From Bacillota bacterium (lineage in GTDB: Bacteria; Bacillota; Syntrophomonadia; Syntrophomonadales; DTU052): a stretch of DNA of 63,105 nt. Below the pieces are notes generated by a model. It did not search any database. It was not told where the DNA came from and was given only the letters and a program-made list of their open reading frames with translations. This document shows positions 32,195-38,917 of the stretch, in pieces. The stretch lies in contig JAKOVY010000148.1 in the NCBI GenBank assembly GCA_029781825.1, positions 1 through 63,105 on the forward strand, read 5' to 3'. Each line of letters begins with the position of its first letter. Within the stretch, counting starts at the first letter, position 1. Both the position numbers and the translations under genes were made by a program.

Positions 32195-32626
32195 ATGGCG
32201 GGAAACACCTTTTTGCTGGAGGTGGTTACTCCAGAACGCATTGCATTGAGTGAAGAGGTGAAATTCGTAGTAGTACCCGCGATGGAAGGGGAACTGGGAA
32301 TACTGAGTAACCACGCACCGATAGTTGCAGGTTTAAGAATAGGGGTACTCAGGTACACCATGCCAAATGGTGAAGTTCACTATATGGCACTCAGTGGTGG
32401 ACTGATGGAAGTAATCGACAATGAAGCCAAGGTTCTGGCCGAGACCGCCGAACATGGCCGGGAGGTTGACCTCCTCCGGGCGAAAGCAGCCAAAGAGCGT
32501 GCTGAAAGAAGGTTGGCGGAGAGACAGGATCAGATCAGCTATGTAAGAGCCCAGATGGCATTGCTCCGGGCACTGGCCAGAATCAAAGCATCAGAACTGG
32601 AGCGAGGAGGATATTCAGGATTATAA
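32195..32626 (+). CDS. atpC: ATP synthase subunit epsilon
   Basis: The 143-residue regulatory subunit. A ten-stranded beta domain (LLEVVTPERIALSEEV at the start) is followed by a full two-helix C-terminal domain, which in other bacteria can extend to block ATP hydrolysis. A full-length regulatory tail is worth noting in an organism that may run the enzyme in both directions. A hairpin follows the stop. Confidence 0.95.
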   Translation: MAGNTFLLEVVTPERIALSEEVKFVVVPAMEGELGILSNHAPIVAGLRIGVLRYTMPNGEVHYMALSGGLMEVIDNEAKVLAETAEHGREVDLLRAKAAKERAERRLAERQDQISYVRAQMALLRALARIKASELERGGYSGL

Positions 32627-32632
32627 AGAGCC

Positions 32633-32657
32633 ATAAGCCGGGGTTAACCCGGCTTAT
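32633..32657 (+). terminator. Hairpin closing the atp operon
   Basis: A perfect 10-bp stem ATAAGCCGGG / CCCGGCTTAT with loop GTTAA, seven bases after the atpC stop. The T run is poor, so termination may be partial and some readthrough into the downstream cassette is possible. Confidence 0.65.
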
Positions 32658-32799
32658 TGTGTAAGGAGCCAGTTCCGGCGACAGCTTAATAACAGAATAT
32701 CTGAAAAGAACAAGACCTCATCAAGGCAGTATACGCGGCAATGAGATTAACACCACTGGTAGGAGGAATGTCATCTTGACCGTTGAGGGGGCGTCTTGA

Positions 32800-32976
32800 A
32801 TGAGCAGTCTGCAGAAACTCTTCCTCTTACTCATTGTGGGGTACTTGGCGGTAAAAGGGGTGTTTGCCCTGCTGTTATATACCGTCACCAGGCAGGTGGA
32901 AAAGAAAGGCCTTGAATTTCATCAAAAACGAAATGCACTGAAAGGGGACTGCATCAACGAGAATGGCTACAGTTGA
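32800..32976 (+). CDS. Small membrane protein, paralogue 1 of 3 (short)
   Basis: A 58-residue protein too short for common gene cut-offs. GAGGGGG lies eight bases before the ATG. It opens SSLQKLFLLLIVGYLAVKG, one membrane helix at about residues 5-29, then TRQVEKKGLEF and a short polar end. The first 46 residues align with the two paralogues at 33661 and 34106 (LQK-x-FLL, YL-x2-K, VEKK-x-L). The paralogues continue with a basic coiled-coil-like tail; this copy instead ends in residues encoded by the arm of a terminator hairpin, so it looks shortened. Function unknown. Confidence 0.72.
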   Translation: MSSLQKLFLLLIVGYLAVKGVFALLLYTVTRQVEKKGLEFHQKRNALKGDCINENGYS

Positions 32977-32991
32977 TGCAGCCTTTCTTTT
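32949..32991 (+). terminator. Terminator overlapping the end of small protein 1
   Basis: CTGCATCAAC at 32949-32958 pairs perfectly with GTTGATGCAG at 32972-32981 and is followed by CCTTTCTTTTC. The 5' arm is within the coding region and the stop codon is in the 3' arm. Confidence 0.7.
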
Positions 32992-33326
32992 CAGGGAAGA
33001 ACTCTTCGTCGTCAAAGAAATACATTCCCGGGGATCAGCATCAAAACACTGCCATGTTCATAAAATAAAATGAGGCAGTGTATCAATTACGACAATTTTA
33101 TAGAAGGATATTCGGCAGGTGTGGAGAATAAATTTTGCATCTGAATTTACTGAATATATTGTATAATAAGAAGTAAGCAGGATGGTTCCGCACGGAACCC
33201 GACTGCAGTCTCACGCCGAATCACAGAAAAAGATGCCCAAAGCAATCGGCAGGAAAGGGGGGATGGGGGGAAACCCGTTCGAACGTCAGTGTACAGATGA
33301 AAGAAAGATGTAAAGGAGGAGGAGTT
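32977..33326 (+). other. Intergenic region upstream of the second atpE
   Basis: About 350 bases with no gene. It contains an inverted repeat ACACTGCC / GGCAGTGT (33046-33053 and 33074-33081) around a 20-base AT-rich spacer, and further on a TATAAT at 33162-33167 preceded by TTGCAT 21 bases away, a poor spacing for sigma-A. A purine-rich stretch precedes the ribosome site of the second atpE. A specific operator and promoter are plausible but unproven. Confidence 0.5.
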
Positions 33327-33551
33327 ATGGGAGGAACGGTGGCTATTGGAGCGGCCATGTCTGTTGCCCTGTCAGGCTTGGGCGGTAGCCTTGGGCAAGG
33401 CTATGTTGGGTCCAAGGCTTTAGAAAGTATTGCTCGTCAACCAGAAGTATCCGAACAAGTACGCACCCTGCTTTTCATCACACTAGCCTTCATCGAAACC
33501 TTAACTATCTACGGATTGCTAATCGCGTTTATGCTCGTCGGCAAGATTTAG
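33327..33551 (+). CDS. atpE2: Second ATP synthase subunit c, outside the operon
   Basis: A 74-residue c subunit, the same length as the operon copy and identical to it at 58 of 74 positions. All differences lie in residues 2-43; the last 31 residues, with Glu57 and the Thr58/Tyr62 site, are identical although 17 of those 31 codons differ. Helix 1 differs on the packing face: GLGGSLGQG here against ALGGGIGQG there. I chose the ATG at 33327 because AGGAGGAGG lies upstream; an in-frame ATG at 33297 would add ten residues. It should fold and bind ions normally and could form its own ring or mixed rings. Confidence 0.93.
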   Translation: MGGTVAIGAAMSVALSGLGGSLGQGYVGSKALESIARQPEVSEQVRTLLFITLAFIETLTIYGLLIAFMLVGKI

Positions 33552-33556
33552 CATAC

Positions 33557-33658
33557 ACTCCGCCGGCATCCATTTCAACGAAAGTCGATCTCGCACAAAA
33601 CCATCAGCAAACAGGCCAGCAAAGACGTCTAAGCTTCGTGCTTAGGAAGGGGCGGAGT
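33557..33658 (+). repeat. Inverted repeat framing the gap before small protein 2
   Basis: ACTCCGCC at 33557-33564, just after the atpE2 stop, is complementary to GGCGGAGT at 33651-33658, which overlaps the ribosome site of the next gene. Between them CTAAGC-TTCGT-GCTTAG (33629-33645) makes a compact hairpin. As RNA this could hide the ribosome site. Confidence 0.55.
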
Positions 33659-33660
33659 AT

Positions 33661-33918
33661 ATGACCCTACTCCAGAAAGTCTTTCTCCTGTTCGCTGTAA
33701 TGTATCTTCTAGCCAAGGGAGTCATCTTCTTCGCTCTTTACCTGGTCACGTTACGAGTGGAAAAAAAGGCTCTGGCTTTTAAAAGAAAGCGGGAAAAGAT
33801 AATCAGAAAGAGATGGCTCCAAAATCGCGAGAAATATCGCAAGCAATACGAAGCATATGAAAGGCGCAAGCGATTGATGTACGAGGAAGATGTGGCAGGA
33901 CCTCCTAGCCTGATGTAA
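33661..33918 (+). CDS. Small membrane protein, paralogue 2 of 3
   Basis: An 85-residue protein. It starts TLLQKVFLLFAVMYLLAKG, has one membrane helix at about residues 4-31 and then a strongly basic, charged helix (VEKKALAFKRKREKIIRKR and onward) of some 45 residues with regular Lys/Arg/Glu spacing, likely a coiled coil on the cytoplasmic face. The short acidic end is EEDVAGPPSLM. The ATG follows a GGAAGGGGCGGAG purine run. It resembles the copies at 32800 and 34106. It resembles subunit b in overall plan (one helix then a charged helix) but is far too short. I do not recognise the family. Confidence 0.8.
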   Translation: MTLLQKVFLLFAVMYLLAKGVIFFALYLVTLRVEKKALAFKRKREKIIRKRWLQNREKYRKQYEAYERRKRLMYEEDVAGPPSLM

Positions 33919-34105
33919 CAGTAATTCAACCCTTTAACAGGTATCATATAACCAAGCTTGGAAGCAGTTTGCCCACGCAAGTATTATCGCCGATGAGACC
34001 TTGCCGGGAACTGTTCATGGCCAGACAAGTGAACATGGATTGCGTACGGTTCGCACCTAGACAGATATAAAACGTAGAAGAGGATGAAGGAGGAGGTGTT
34101 GCCGG

Positions 34106-34336
34106 ATGACTGCCCTCCAAAAAGTTTTCCTACTGATTGCTGCCGGATACCTGATGTTCAAAGTTGTAATGGGCATAATTATTTATATAATAACCCTTAA
34201 AGTGGAGGAAAAAGGGCTGGAACGCAAGAGACGTAGAGAGATGCTGTTAAGAGCCAGACGCATAAAAAACATGGAGTTATACCGCAGGCAATATCTCCAG
34301 TTGGAGGAGAGAAAAAGAGAGACTGCGGCCATGTGA
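34106..34336 (+). CDS. Small membrane protein, paralogue 3 of 3
   Basis: A 76-residue protein with the same plan as the copy at 33661: TALQKVFLLIAAGYLMFKV, a membrane helix at about residues 5-31, then KVEEKGLERKRRREMLLRAR and a charged helix ending LEERKRE. GGAGGAGG precedes the ATG by about a dozen bases. About 190 bases without a gene separate it from the previous copy. A terminator follows. The conserved core across the three is LQK-x-FLL-x(5)-YL-x2-K and T-x2-VE-x-K-x-L. Confidence 0.8.
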   Translation: MTALQKVFLLIAAGYLMFKVVMGIIIYIITLKVEEKGLERKRRREMLLRARRIKNMELYRRQYLQLEERKRETAAM

Positions 34337-34377
34337 TAGATTTGGAAGTGGAACATAATAACAAAGATCAAATAATA

Positions 34378-34404
34378 CCCCGTAGCTGCGGGGATTTTTG
34401 TTTT
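34378..34404 (+). terminator. Terminator closing the small-protein/atpE2 cassette
   Basis: CCCCG at 34378-34382 pairs with CGGGG at 34389-34393, followed by ATTTTTGTTTT. The stem is short but GC-only. Confidence 0.7.
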
Positions 34405-34440
34405 CTTGGCCACCCCGTCGGGACGTTAATGCCGACAAGG

Positions 34441-34458
34441 GATCGGTTTTATGGTATG
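34441..34458 (+). repeat. 18-bp direct repeat, copy 1
   Basis: GATCGGTTTTATGGTATG, repeated exactly 60 bases later upstream of spoIID. Confidence 0.85.
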
Positions 34459-34500
34459 TGCGCCTCCGTTCCGGCTATCCCGAGCATACTAACCGGCCGA

Positions 34501-34518
34501 GATCGGTTTTATGGTATG
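34501..34518 (+). repeat. 18-bp direct repeat, copy 2
   Basis: Identical to the copy at 34441. The pair lies 50-130 bases before the spoIID start and might be a regulator binding pair. Confidence 0.85.
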
Positions 34519-34570
34519 GGCGGCCTCATTGCTTCATAGACAGTAATGTGGAGGTTTAAAAGAGGGCCGT

Positions 34571-35488
34571 ATGGTAAGAAAACGGAGAGCGTTTGTTTTA
34601 ATGGTGCTGCTCTTGCTGGTGGTTGCCGCCATTAAAGCAGACACCATGAGAAAGAACACTTTGGAACCGGAGATAAGGCTTTTTGTATCCGCCGACGGGT
34701 CGGTTATTGAGTTGCCTATGGAAGAATACCTGGTGGGTGTGGTACTGGCAGAAATGCCGGCCAGTTTCAATTTGGAAGCTCTCAAAGCCCAGGCCGTCTG
34801 TGCGCGCACCTACACCTTAAAGAAATACTTCTCTCCTTCCTCGGGTCATTGTCTGCAGGCCGTGGTGTGTGACGATATCAACCACTGCCAGGCCTACACA
34901 GCACCGGCAGCCTACCTCAAATGTTACCCCGACAATAAATGGGCAGTGCAAAAAGTAAGGAAAGCGGTGGCTGTCACCCGGGGTGAAGTTATAACTCTTG
35001 ATGGCGAGCTGATTGAGCCGGTTTATCATTCCACCTGCGGAGGCCATACCGAGGATTCACAGGCGGTATGGGGATATAAGCACGAGTATCTCAAAGGGGT
35101 ACCATGTCTCTGGGACAGCGGCTCGCCCTACTACCGCAAAACGTTAACTATCTCGATTGAAGAGTTTCGGAGGTTGCTCGGCCTTAACTCGAAAACCCCA
35201 TTGCTAAGCGGCCGGGTGGAGTCTACGAGGAACGGCACCGTAGAAAAAATTGCTTGGGGAAATACTAAATTGAGCGGTCACCAGGTCCGCCAGGCCTTGA
35301 AGCTCCCATCTGCCAAATTCACCATAACCGTTAGTGACGAGACCGTGGCGGTGACCACGGTGGGAAGCGGTCACGGAGTCGGGCTCTGTCAGTACGGGGC
35401 CAACGGCCTGGCTGAAGAGGGTAAAAACTATCGCCAAATACTGCACCACTATTATCAGGGTATTACCTTGTATCGGGTCCGCTATTAG
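34571..35488 (+). CDS. spoIID: Stage II sporulation protein D (SpoIID)
   Basis: A 305-residue lytic transglycosylase that cuts septal glycan strands during engulfment of the forespore. An N-terminal signal-anchor (residues 7-22) places it on the outer face of the mother-cell membrane. The SpoIID domain is clear: MEEYLVGVVLAEMPASFNLEALKAQAVCART with the catalytic Glu in AEMP, STCGGHTE and GSGHGVGLCQYGANGLAEEGK. In Bacillus it is SigE-dependent and lies in the interval between the atp operon and spoIIID-mbl, as here. Confidence 0.96.
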   Translation: MVRKRRAFVLMVLLLLVVAAIKADTMRKNTLEPEIRLFVSADGSVIELPMEEYLVGVVLAEMPASFNLEALKAQAVCARTYTLKKYFSPSSGHCLQAVVCDDINHCQAYTAPAAYLKCYPDNKWAVQKVRKAVAVTRGEVITLDGELIEPVYHSTCGGHTEDSQAVWGYKHEYLKGVPCLWDSGSPYYRKTLTISIEEFRRLLGLNSKTPLLSGRVESTRNGTVEKIAWGNTKLSGHQVRQALKLPSAKFTITVSDETVAVTTVGSGHGVGLCQYGANGLAEEGKNYRQILHHYYQGITLYRVRY

Positions 35489-35622
35489 TGAACGTGTCCG
35501 GCACCGTCAGATGGTTATTGGTATAAAAACCCGCCGGCATCCGGACCGCAGAGGGTTCCGCAGCCGGGTGCAGGACTGTAGAAAAACACCAATTTTTTCA
35601 CGTCTTGCCGCAGGGCCTTGAT

Positions 35623-35651
35623 GAATACGTCGCTCCCCGGCCGAATACACA
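35623..35651 (+). promoter_or_regulatory. Tentative SigE-like promoter for spoIIID
   Basis: GAATACG at 35623 and GAATACACA at 35643, 13 bases apart, resemble the SigE elements (KMATATT and GCATACAHT) with several mismatches. The start point would fall very near the ribosome site. Low confidence. Confidence 0.3.
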
Positions 35652-35676
35652 TTTAAAAAAGGCTGGGGGGAAAGCG

Positions 35677-35961
35677 GTGCAAAACTACATTCGCAAGCGA
35701 GCAGTAAAGGTGGGTAAGTACATAATTCGGACTTCGGCAACCGTAAGGCAAACTGCCGATGTTTTCGGTATCAGCAAAAGTACTGTCCACAAGGATGTGT
35801 CCGAACGCCTGCCCAGAATAAATAAAGAATTGGCGGAAGAAGTCAATAAAGTGATGATGAAAAACAAAGCGGAGCGCCATATAAGAGGCGGAGAAGCAAC
35901 CCGTCAGAAGTACATATCCCAGAGTCAGAACCAAAACTCTAATTTAGATGCCATAAATTGA
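35677..35961 (+). CDS. spoIIID: Sporulation transcriptional regulator SpoIIID
   Basis: A 94-residue helix-turn-helix DNA-binding protein that adjusts mother-cell gene expression between the SigE and SigK stages. The HTH is RQTADVFGISKSTVHKDVSERLP, followed by a basic helix and a polar tail. I use the GTG at 35677, preceded by GGGGGG, rather than the ATG at 35605, because the family begins at YIRKRA. It stands directly before mbl, as in Bacillus. Confidence 0.96.
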   Translation: MQNYIRKRAVKVGKYIIRTSATVRQTADVFGISKSTVHKDVSERLPRINKELAEEVNKVMMKNKAERHIRGGEATRQKYISQSQNQNSNLDAIN

Positions 35962-36036
35962 AGGAATATCCACCTTCTCATCGAAGTATATCGCAATGAA
36001 CATTGAAAGAATTCGCGCATGACAGGAGGGGCACAG

Positions 36037-37062
36037 GTGTTTTTTTCCGAAGATGTGGGCATTGATCTGGGAACCGCCAGTATCCTGGTTTTTCGCAAGG
36101 GTAAGGGGATTGTACTTCAAGAGCCTTCGGTGGTGGCAATTGATAAGGATACCAACCGTGTTATTGCCGTTGGGCAAGAGGCTCGGCGCATGCTGGGAAG
36201 AACGCCCGGGTATATTGTTGCGGTTCGTCCCTTAAAAGAAGGAGTTATCGCCGATTATGAAACTACCGAAAAAATGCTGACCTATTTTATCCGTAAAGTA
36301 GTCGGCAAGAGACTGCTGTTCAAACCGCGGATCATCGTATGCGTGCCCACCGGCGCTACCGATGTTGAAGAACGAGCCGTACGACAGGCCACCCTGCAGG
36401 CGGGGGCCCGGCAGGCTTTCTTAATCGAGGAACCGCTGGCCGCAGCTATGGGCGCCGGGATTAACATCTCGGACCCCACCGGTAACATGATAGTGGATGT
36501 GGGCGGAGGTACTACCGATATTGCGGTCTTGTCGCTGGGGGGTATTGTCTGCCGAAGTTCTCTTCGCATTGGAGGGGACAAGTTCGATGACGCCATCATT
36601 CGTTACATCAGGCGGGAGTACAACCTTCTGATTGGCGAACGCACCGCCGAAGAGGTGAAGATCCAGATCGGCACCGCATTTCCAGCCGCCCTGGAGCGGG
36701 ATAAGGTGATGGAAGTGAGAGGGAGAGACCTTTTAACGGGACTTCCGCGCACCATTAAGGTCACTTCACAGGAAACCTGGTATGCCTTGCAGGAGGTGCT
36801 GGAAGCCGTCGTTAATGCGGTCAAGGAGGTTTTGGAAAAAACACCGCCGGAGTTGGCCTCGGATATATTGAATAACGGGATAGTCATGACCGGAGGAGGA
36901 GCCCTCTTGCATGGGTTGGATATGCTGCTCTCCCAGCAAACCAACCTGCCGGTGCATATTGCCGATGATCCCATATCCTGTGTAGCTCTGGGAACCGGAA
37001 AGGCCTTAAACAATATAAGTTACCTGTCACAGCAGAAACAGGCGGCGCGAAGGGTATTGTAA
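36037..37062 (+). CDS. mbl: Actin-like rod-shape protein Mbl/MreB
   Basis: A 341-residue MreB-family actin that guides lateral cell-wall synthesis. Phosphate motif 1 is [10 protein letters not shown], phosphate motif 2 is [12 protein letters not shown], and the adenosine motif is [10 protein letters not shown]. The GTG at 36037 follows AGGAGGGG and matches the short N terminus of Bacillus Mbl; the ATG at 36019 lies before that site. Neighbourhood (spoIIID before, rod protein after) supports Mbl rather than MreB. Confidence 0.95.
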   Translation: MFFSEDVGIDLGTASILVFRKGKGIVLQEPSVVAIDKDTNRVIAVGQEARRMLGRTPGYIVAVRPLKEGVIADYETTEKMLTYFIRKVVGKRLLFKPRIIVCVPTGATDVEERAVRQATLQAGARQAFLIEEPLAAAMGAGINISDPTGNMIVDVGGGTTDIAVLSLGGIVCRSSLRIGGDKFDDAIIRYIRREYNLLIGERTAEEVKIQIGTAFPAALERDKVMEVRGRDLLTGLPRTIKVTSQETWYALQEVLEAVVNAVKEVLEKTPPELASDILNNGIVMTGGGALLHGLDMLLSQQTNLPVHIADDPISCVALGTGKALNNISYLSQQKQAARRVL

Positions 37063-37089
37063 AAGACCTTTTTAGGTTGATGATTCAGA

Positions 37090-37123
37090 TATACCGGGCG
37101 GTTGATGCCCGGTATATTTTTTT
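37090..37123 (+). terminator. Terminator after mbl
   Basis: TATACCGGGC / GCCCGGTATA with a seven-base loop and a TTTTTTT run. Confidence 0.92.
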
Positions 37124-37126
37124 ATC

Positions 37127-37154
37127 TAAAGATGAAAGGGCGATAACCCGATAA
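37127..37154 (+). promoter_or_regulatory. Candidate SigD-type promoter of the rod-protein gene
   Basis: TAAA at 37127-37130 and CCCGATAA at 37147-37154, 16 bases apart, against the motility sigma consensus TAAA-N15-GCCGATAT. The position right after the mbl terminator and before a flagellar gene makes it attractive. Confidence 0.55.
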
Positions 37155-37219
37155 TTATAGGGAGCGGCGAAGAGCGGAAGTTCAAGCTTGCTCTTGACTG
37201 TAAAATGAGGTGAGACTTA

Positions 37220-37984
37220 GTGATAAGAGGGCTCTATACCGCGTCTTCCGGAATGATGCTGCAGATGGTTCGTCAGGACGTGCTGGCCAACAACCTGGCC
37301 AACGCCAATACCTCGGGTTTCAAAAGGGATATGGTAATAGCGCAGGAATTTCCGACGCTGCTGCTTAAGAGGATGGGAGAGGTTACAAGACAGAATTCAA
37401 TCCCCAGGCCGGTTAAACCGGAAGAAATCGGCTCCCTTGGAACCGGAGCAGCTGTTCATCAGATAGTAACCGATTACACTAACGGATCCTATAAGGCCAC
37501 CGAAAATCCTTTCGATCTGGCATTGGCTCAGGACTGCTTTTTCTGCATCGAAACCCCGGCCGGGGTGCGTTACACCAGAAACGGTTCTTTCTCCGTTGAT
37601 GCCGAGGGGAGATTGGTCAATGCCGGCGGGTATCCGGTGTTGGGGCTTGACGGACCTGTTGTGGTAGAAGGGGATTTTGTTGTTGACGAGCGGGGCAATA
37701 TAATACAGGACGGGGTGACAGTGGATACCCTGATTATAGTAAGGTTCCCCGACCCCAATGTGCTGACCAAAATCGGTAATGACCTGTATGCAGCCGAGGG
37801 GCAGGAACCGGAAACGCCTGAAAATCCCCGGGTGCTCCAGGGATACCTGGAATCGGCCAATGTCAACGCGGTCAGGGAGATGGTCGATCTCATAACTGTT
37901 GTCCGCAGCTATGAGGTTATGCAGAAGGTGATCCAGTCACAGGACGAAACCCTGGACAGACTTATAAACCAGGCCGGAAGGTAG
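37220..37984 (+). CDS. flgG: Flagellar hook-basal body rod protein (FlgG/FlgF family)
   Basis: A 254-residue flagellar rod component. The N-terminal motif GLYTASSGMMLQMVRQDVLANNLANANTSGFKRD and the C-terminal ESANVNAVREMVDLITVVRSYE coil are the paired ends of this family, with the D1 beta domain between. Bacillus has two such genes (flhO, flhP) directly after mbl; only one is here. It could be FlgF, FlgG or an FlhO-type protein; family membership is certain, the exact position in the rod is not. GAGGTGAG precedes the GTG. Confidence 0.88.
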   Translation: MIRGLYTASSGMMLQMVRQDVLANNLANANTSGFKRDMVIAQEFPTLLLKRMGEVTRQNSIPRPVKPEEIGSLGTGAAVHQIVTDYTNGSYKATENPFDLALAQDCFFCIETPAGVRYTRNGSFSVDAEGRLVNAGGYPVLGLDGPVVVEGDFVVDERGNIIQDGVTVDTLIIVRFPDPNVLTKIGNDLYAAEGQEPETPENPRVLQGYLESANVNAVREMVDLITVVRSYEVMQKVIQSQDETLDRLINQAGR

Positions 37985-38012
37985 AAGGGGATAGCTAAAA
38001 GGGCAACTGACG

Positions 38013-38056
38013 GCAGCAGGGGCGTTGAATGTTGGCGCCCCTGTTGCTTGTATTTG
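38013..38056 (+). terminator. Terminator after the rod-protein gene
   Basis: AGCAGGGGCG (38015-38024) pairs with CGCCCCTGTT (38036-38045, with wobble) and is followed by a T-rich tail. Confidence 0.8.
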
Positions 38057-38113
38057 TAATTGCATGCCTTAAGGATAAGTATTAAGATTTTAGTTGTAAT
38101 TAGGCGGGAGGAC

Positions 38114-38878
38114 ATGTCCTTGGTTTGTGAGCGGGCGGAAATACTGGGATGTCGCCTGGATGTAGTTGATATGGCCGAGGCTTTGCAGGTTGTGGAGGAC
38201 TCCATTCAGAGGCGGGAACCGTCCCAGATAATAACACTGAACGCAGAAATGGTATACCGGGCTCAACATGACCCGCGGCTTATCGACCTGTATTCAAGGG
38301 CCCGCCTGGTAACGCCGGACGGAATCGGTGTGGTCTGGGCTCTGCGTCGCGCCGGGTGGAAGATTTCCAGGCGGGTGACGGGTATCGGGCTGACTTTAAA
38401 GATCCTGGACAGGGCCCGGGAAAAGAACTGGAGAGTATTCCTCCTGGGCGGCGAACCGGGGATTGCCGAAGAGGCGGCCCGCAGACTGGCCGAGTCCGAC
38501 AGACCTCTGATTGTGGCCGGCGTACATCACGGATATTTCCCCGATAACGAATCTCCCCGCATCATAGAGCAAGTGAGGGCCGCCCGGCCTGATGTCCTTC
38601 TGGTGGGGTTGGGAGCACCGCGTCAGGATATCTGGATTGCCGCTCATTTGGAAGCTTTGGGGGTGCCGGTCTGCATCGGGGTCGGAGGAACTTTGGATGT
38701 CCTGGCGGGCAAAACCAAGCGGGCGCCCAGAGTCTGGCGTCGTCTGGGACTGGAATGGCTGTTTCGCCTGATTAACGAACCGAGCCGGATAAAACGGCAG
38801 CTGGCCCTGCCCAAATTCGCCTGGCTGGTATTGACGAAGGTACGGGGAACAGGCCGCCGTTCCCGACCGCAGCAATAA
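38114..38878 (+). CDS. tagA: TagA/WecG-family glycosyltransferase
   Basis: A 254-residue GT26 glycosyltransferase. In Bacillus TagA adds N-acetylmannosamine to the lipid-linked GlcNAc in wall teichoic acid linkage-unit synthesis. Motifs visible are ITLNAEMVYRAQHDP, VTPDGIGVVWA, VFLLGGEPGIAEEA and VGLGAPRQDIWI. The ATG at 38114 follows GGGAGG; the frame from 38060 has no site. A basic C-terminal helix probably docks it to the membrane. It is next to csaB, so a wall polymer gene pair is likely. Confidence 0.93.
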   Translation: MSLVCERAEILGCRLDVVDMAEALQVVEDSIQRREPSQIITLNAEMVYRAQHDPRLIDLYSRARLVTPDGIGVVWALRRAGWKISRRVTGIGLTLKILDRAREKNWRVFLLGGEPGIAEEAARRLAESDRPLIVAGVHHGYFPDNESPRIIEQVRAARPDVLLVGLGAPRQDIWIAAHLEALGVPVCIGVGGTLDVLAGKTKRAPRVWRRLGLEWLFRLINEPSRIKRQLALPKFAWLVLTKVRGTGRRSRPQQ

Positions 38879-38917
38879 AAATCGCATCGACCACAACGCT
38901 TAAGGTAAGGAGCTTAA

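Noticed and set aside
33135-33167. TTGCAT and TATAAT as a sigma-A promoter for atpE2.
   Set aside because: The spacer is 21 bases, too long for a standard promoter; only the -10 is convincing, so I list it as part of the region and not as a promoter.
33297-33326. A longer reading of the second atpE beginning at the ATG at 33297.
   Set aside because: The ribosome site AGGAGGAGG falls inside that extension and the ATG at 33327 gives exactly the 74-residue length of the operon copy.
34484-34492. GCATACTAA as a SigE or SigG -10 element of spoIID.
   Set aside because: No matching -35 is found at 13-18 bases upstream.
34441-34518. The two 18-bp repeats as a CRISPR remnant.
   Set aside because: Only two copies, no further repeats or cas genes.
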